Origin: an uncultured bacterium
Lineage (GTDB): Bacteria; Bacteroidota; Bacteroidia; Bacteroidales; Marinifilaceae
Reading direction: 5' to 3'
Length of the DNA stretch: 64,000 bases
Assembly (NCBI GenBank): GCA_905216195.1
Contig: CAJMSX010000009.1
Span: 14,449 to 78,448, forward strand
Position 1 is the stretch's first letter, and each line of letters starts with the position of its first letter. Under the pieces are notes generated by a model. That model was given only the letters and a program-made list of their open reading frames with translations, made no database searches and was not told the DNA's origin. The translations under genes were made by a program, and so were the position numbers. Of this stretch, positions 60,447 through 64,000 are shown one piece after another.

Positions 60447-60959
60447 ATGGCAGATAACACTAACAGGGATGCTTCGGAACAGCAACAGGCAAACAGGCCG
60501 GGATTTACTCCCCAACAGCATGTAGGCGTAGGAGGAGAGATATTGAGCGATCAATCCATTGATTTCAATGAAGGGAGGTATACGGCTAAATTAGTCGTTC
60601 ATAATACGGGAGATCGTCCTATACAGGTCGGGTCCCATTTCCATTTTTTTGAGGTAAACCGTTATCTGGAATTCGACCGGGCTAAGGCTTACGGTTGTCA
60701 TTTGAACATTCCTTCCACTACGGCGATTCGGTTCGAACCGGGAGATGAAAAAGAAGTGGAAGTCGTGGCTTATTCCGGTAAGCAGTATGTGATGGGCTTT
60801 AACGGATTGGTACAGGGATTTACCGGAGACGAAGACGCGCCGACGTATTATCCGCAACGTATCCTGGCGCTTGAGAGAGCTAAAAATTTAGGTTATAAAA
60901 TGACGGATGAAAAAAATGCTGAGGCGGAATTTCAGAAAAAGAACGAAAAAAATAAATAA
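60447..60959 (+). CDS. ureB: Urease subunit beta, with extended ends
   Basis: 170 residues; the core (about 25-130) is normal: VGVGGEILSDQSIDFNEGRY, RPIQVGSHFHFFEVN and GYGMRLNIPSTTA-like YGCHLNIPSTTAIRFEPGDE. The usual beta subunit is about 100-125 residues. The extra length is a polar Gln/Asn-rich N-terminus and a charged, Lys/Glu-rich C-terminal tail (DEKNAEAEFQKKNEKNK). Such tails may be surface-exposed or assist subunit contacts. Two bases separate it from ureC. Confidence 0.96.
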   Translation: MADNTNRDASEQQQANRPGFTPQQHVGVGGEILSDQSIDFNEGRYTAKLVVHNTGDRPIQVGSHFHFFEVNRYLEFDRAKAYGCHLNIPSTTAIRFEPGDEKEVEVVAYSGKQYVMGFNGLVQGFTGDEDAPTYYPQRILALERAKNLGYKMTDEKNAEAEFQKKNEKNK

Positions 60960-60961
60960 GT

Positions 60962-62680
60962 ATGGCAACGATTTCGAGACAACAATATAATGACCTTTAC
61001 GGTCCGACTGTCGGTGATAAAATCCGTTTGGGAGATACCGACTTGTATGTGGAAATTACCGAAGACCTCTGCGTATACGGAGATGAGGTGATTTACGGAG
61101 GAGGTAAGACCCTCCGGGACGGTATGGGATTGGCGAATACGACAACGGCTGAAGGCGGAACCTTGGATTTGGTAATTACGAATGTTACTATTCTGGATCC
61201 TAAGCTGGGCGTCATTAAAGCAGACGTAGGAATTAAGGACGGTAAAATTGCCGGAATCGGGAAAGCCGGAAATCCGAATATCATGCGGGGGGTAACTCCG
61301 GAACTGGTAACCGGGGCTGCTACGGATGCTATTTCGGGAGAACATTTGATTTTGACGGCGGCGGCTATCGACGGGCACGTACATATGATCGCACCCCAAC
61401 AGGCTTATCATTGTCTGAGTAACGGGGTAACGACCCTGGTGGGCGGAGGTGTCGGTCCGACCGATGGCACGAACGGTACCACCATTACTTCCGGCACCTG
61501 GAATATGAAACGCATGTTACAGGCTATCGACGGTCTTCCGGTCAATTACGGTTTCTTAGGAAAAGGAAACTGTTCCGTCCGTCATCCCTTGGTAGAACAG
61601 GTGAAGGCCGGAGCTTGCGGTTTTAAAATACATGAAGACTGGGGAAGCACTCCCGCAGCAATCCGGGCGACAATGGCCGTAGCCGATGAATTCGACGTAC
61701 AGGTGGCGATTCATACCGATACCCTGAACGAAAGCGGTTATGTAGAAGATACCATTGCCGCTATTGACGGACGCACCATTCATACCTATCATACGGAAGG
61801 TGCCGGCGGCGGGCATGCGCCCGATTTACTGAAGGTGGCTTCCCTGGCGAATGTATTGCCTTCTTCTACCAATCCGACTCTGCCTTTCGGTATCAACTCC
61901 CAGGCCGAGTTGTTCGACATGATTATGGTTTGTCATAATTTGAATCCGAAAATTCCTTCCGACGTTTCGTTTGCCGAAAGCCGGGTGCGTCCCGAAACTC
62001 AGGCGGCTGAAAATATTCTTCACGATTTGGGGGTTATTTCCATGATTTCGTCCGACTCTCAGGCGATGGGCCGCGTAGGGGAAAATTTCATGCGGGCATT
62101 CCAGATGGCTGATTATATGAAAAAGGCCAGAGGGAAACTGGCCGAAGATTCGGACCAGAATGACAATTTCCGGGTTTTGCGTTACTTGGCCAAACTGACC
62201 ATCAACCCGGCTATCACCTACGGTTTCTCGGATCTCCTGGGTTCGGTCGAGAAAGGCAAGATGGCTGACCTGGTGTTGTGGGAACCGGCTTTCTTCGGTA
62301 CCAAACCCAAGTTAGTGATCAAAGGCGGTATGATCAACTGGGCGATTATGGGCGATCCGAATGCTTCTTTACCTACCCCCCAGCCGATTTATTATCGTCC
62401 GATGTACGGAAGTTTCGGTTCCGCTATGCCGCGTAGTTGCGTTTCTTTTGTATCCCGGGCTTCACACGATGCCGGAATCAAAGAAAAATACGGTTTGCAA
62501 CGTATTGTCTATCCGGTACACGGTTGCAGGCAGATAGGCAAACCCCATATGGTACTGAACGGAAATATGCCGAAGATCGACGTCAACCCCGAAACTTTTG
62601 AGGTTTTTGTAGACGGGAACCAGGCTTACGTAAAACCGGCCGAGAAATTTTCTCTGGCACAACTTTATTGGTTTAGTTAA
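60962..62680 (+). CDS. ureC: Urease catalytic subunit alpha
   Basis: 572 residues, full length. All nickel-site residues are in place, each five positions above the Klebsiella numbering: His139 and His141 (DGHVHM), carbamylated Lys222 (GFKIHEDWG), His251, His277 (YHTEGAGGGHAPD) and Asp365 (SSDSQAMG). The flap Cys324 and His325 (MVCHNL) are also present. The enzyme should therefore be active if nickel is supplied by the accessory proteins that follow. Cytoplasmic. The gap to ureE is 222 bases with no gene. Confidence 0.98.
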   Translation: MATISRQQYNDLYGPTVGDKIRLGDTDLYVEITEDLCVYGDEVIYGGGKTLRDGMGLANTTTAEGGTLDLVITNVTILDPKLGVIKADVGIKDGKIAGIGKAGNPNIMRGVTPELVTGAATDAISGEHLILTAAAIDGHVHMIAPQQAYHCLSNGVTTLVGGGVGPTDGTNGTTITSGTWNMKRMLQAIDGLPVNYGFLGKGNCSVRHPLVEQVKAGACGFKIHEDWGSTPAAIRATMAVADEFDVQVAIHTDTLNESGYVEDTIAAIDGRTIHTYHTEGAGGGHAPDLLKVASLANVLPSSTNPTLPFGINSQAELFDMIMVCHNLNPKIPSDVSFAESRVRPETQAAENILHDLGVISMISSDSQAMGRVGENFMRAFQMADYMKKARGKLAEDSDQNDNFRVLRYLAKLTINPAITYGFSDLLGSVEKGKMADLVLWEPAFFGTKPKLVIKGGMINWAIMGDPNASLPTPQPIYYRPMYGSFGSAMPRSCVSFVSRASHDAGIKEKYGLQRIVYPVHGCRQIGKPHMVLNGNMPKIDVNPETFEVFVDGNQAYVKPAEKFSLAQLYWFS

Positions 62681-62902
62681 TTGATTTATCCATCTATGGA
62701 GCTGCGGATGGGGCTGTCCGGGATTTATAAACCGTTCCGGACCCTTCATCCCGTACAGGACCGAAGACCGGATGACAAATCTCCGGAATGTCCGATTTTA
62801 CCGGGATACTGTTTCCTGCATTGGAAAGCTGTGTCTTAAACCGAACTCTCAGATCGTTTCCGGCTTCAGGTCTTTTGTACGACTTCATTTAAACTCTCTT
62901 CT

Positions 62903-63523
62903 ATGAAAATGTTCTCCGACGTCATTGGAAATATGAACTCTGACCCTCAGTGGTCAGAAAAACTGAAAAATACTGAAATCGAATACCTTCATTTAGATCA
63001 ATGGACGGCACAAAAAAGTCGTTTCATTGTAAAAAGCGATGACGGTACAGAATATGCCGTTGCTTTAAAACGCCATACTCAGGTGGAAAACGGCGATATC
63101 CTGGAGTATAATCCCGTGAAAAATACGGCTTTGGTCATCCGGATCGAATTAAAACCGGTCCTTGTTGTTAATTTACAGCATATTGCCGGAAAAAGTACGG
63201 CTGACATTATCCGGCAATGCGTGGAATTGGGGCATGCCGTGGGAAATCAGCATTGGCCGGCTATCGTAAAAGGTATGAAAGTATATATTCCGCTTACTGT
63301 GGATAAAAAAGTGATGAGCAGCGTTATGGATACACATCATTTTGAAGACATTACCTATGAATTTCAACCGGGGCGGGAAGTGATTCCTTTTTTAGCTCCT
63401 CATGAAATCCGTCAGTTGTTCGGCGGGTGCACTCAGGAATTGTCGCACCATCACCCGGAAGAAGAAGGTTTCCTTTCTGGCGACAGGCCTGGGCACAACG
63501 GCATAAACGGTCATATTCATTAA
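62903..63523 (+). CDS. ureE: Urease accessory protein UreE
   Basis: 206 residues. The UreE N-terminal domain (LDQWTAQKSRFIVKSDDGTE) is followed by the metal-binding domain with ELGHAVGNQHWPAIVKGMKV, then a His-rich C-terminus (ELSHHHPEEE, HNGINGHIH). UreE delivers nickel to the apo-urease complex; the His tail suggests nickel storage. The ATG at 62909 is an alternative start. The next gene, ureF, begins 33 bases on. Confidence 0.94.
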   Translation: MKMFSDVIGNMNSDPQWSEKLKNTEIEYLHLDQWTAQKSRFIVKSDDGTEYAVALKRHTQVENGDILEYNPVKNTALVIRIELKPVLVVNLQHIAGKSTADIIRQCVELGHAVGNQHWPAIVKGMKVYIPLTVDKKVMSSVMDTHHFEDITYEFQPGREVIPFLAPHEIRQLFGGCTQELSHHHPEEEGFLSGDRPGHNGINGHIH

Positions 63524-63556
63524 GCTGATTATTCACCTGTATCGTTAAATAGACTT

Positions 63557-64000
63557 ATGATTCAAGAGATTACGCGGTTAATGCGCTTGCTCGAATTTTC
63601 GGATTCGGCTTTTCCTGTAGGCACTTTTTCTTTTTCCAACGGATTGGAATCGGCCTCTTTCGAGGGAATCGTACGGGACGCTTTCACGCTGGAAGAATAT
63701 ACGCGTACAGCCCTGCAGCAAGTGACGGAATGCGACGCCATTGCCGCATTGCTGGCATTCCGGGCGGCAGCCCGGGAGGATTACGAATGTATCTGCCAGG
63801 CAGATCATGAGATTATTTTATGTAAAATGAATGCTGAAGCCCGCTTGATGCTGACCCGTATGGGTAAAAAAATGGCGGAAATCTGTACGCAGATATCCGA
63901 TACCGCATTGATGAGACGTTGGCTGGAAGACATTAAAAACCGGAAAGTTCCGGGAACCTATCCCGTAACTCAGGCTATTTATTTTCAGCAGAACGGTTCG
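63557..64000 (+). CDS. ureF: Urease accessory protein UreF, partial at window edge
   Basis: 148 codons from the ATG at 63557 to the end of the window, still open. The start is MIQEITRLMRLLEFSDSAFP, followed by VGTFSFSNGLESA, the typical UreF nucleotide- and partner-contact region, and later ALLAFRAAAREDY and YPVTQAIYF. UreF forms a complex with UreG and UreD/UreH to load nickel and CO2 on the active site. The C-terminal third and the downstream ureG and ureD are outside the window. Confidence 0.95.
   Translation, partial: MIQEITRLMRLLEFSDSAFPVGTFSFSNGLESASFEGIVRDAFTLEEYTRTALQQVTECDAIAALLAFRAAAREDYECICQADHEIILCKMNAEARLMLTRMGKKMAEICTQISDTALMRRWLEDIKNRKVPGTYPVTQAIYFQQNGS

Noticed and set aside
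1..64000. CRISPR arrays, tRNA genes, rRNA genes and insertion sequences
   Set aside because: No regularly spaced repeats, cloverleaf sequences, rRNA segments or transposase genes with terminal repeats were recognised by eye; a covariance-model scan would be needed to be certain for small RNAs.

Overview
The window reads as Bacteroidota, most likely a Bacteroidales gut-type anaerobe. Several promoters match the Bacteroides-type consensus (TTTG, about 19 bases, TAnnTTTG). There are many TonB-dependent receptors, a GLPGLI protein, DUF3408/MobC/relaxase mobilisation genes and an IntDOT-like integrase whose first catalytic Arg position is changed. The genus cannot be fixed from the sequence alone; a urease-positive, carotenoid-making Odoribacteraceae-like lineage is only a guess.

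About 1-9.2 kb is an integrative mobilisable element. It holds a tyrosine integrase, a frameshifted anti-sigma-type ATPase, an XRE regulator, a strongly folded non-coding block, two excisionase-like HTH proteins, DUF3408, a probable oriT, MobC and a relaxase. Its cargo is a very AT-rich four-gene unit: an HTH-metallopeptidase fusion behind two identical TTGTCC-N6-GGACAA operators, an unknown cytoplasmic protein, a lipoprotein and a small helical protein. Two ~70-bp direct repeats (9.13 and 11.24 kb) bracket a decayed AbiE toxin-antitoxin pair, as if a second element had landed at the same site.

About 11.4-23 kb is chromosomal or semi-mobile: YbaK, a DUF6090 protein, a CPBP protease, a 1.4-kb gene-poor stretch, a TPR/HTH membrane regulator, an esterase-TPR protein, a broken C39-peptidase ABC exporter, and a GLPGLI/TonB receptor pair. 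About 23.2-28 kb is a tightly packed carotenoid operon (crtB-idi-cruF-glycosyltransferase-crtI, minus strand) with a divergent acyltransferase, suggesting an acyclic, glycosylated and possibly acylated carotenoid.

About 29.8-44.6 kb is mixed housekeeping and accessory genes: DUF6090, DUF3795, DUF5131, three GNAT genes (one truncated), an OadG/OadB-like pair, DUF4421, MerR, an alpha/beta hydrolase, MATE and a CNNM/CBS protein. About 44.6-51 kb holds an orphan TonB receptor and a mannitol-to-fructose-6-phosphate operon (polyol dehydrogenase, MFS permease split by a poly-G frameshift, fructokinase) beside a 30-codon stump of a LacI repressor. A third DUF6090 gene follows.

About 53-64 kb is a metal-acquisition block (TonB receptor, binding protein, permease, ATPase, and a TrmO-like/FmdE fusion) followed by ureA-ureB-ureC-ureE-ureF, the last running off the window. 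The juxtaposition suggests, but does not prove, that the importer serves nickel supply for urease. No tRNA, rRNA, CRISPR array or insertion sequence was recognised.
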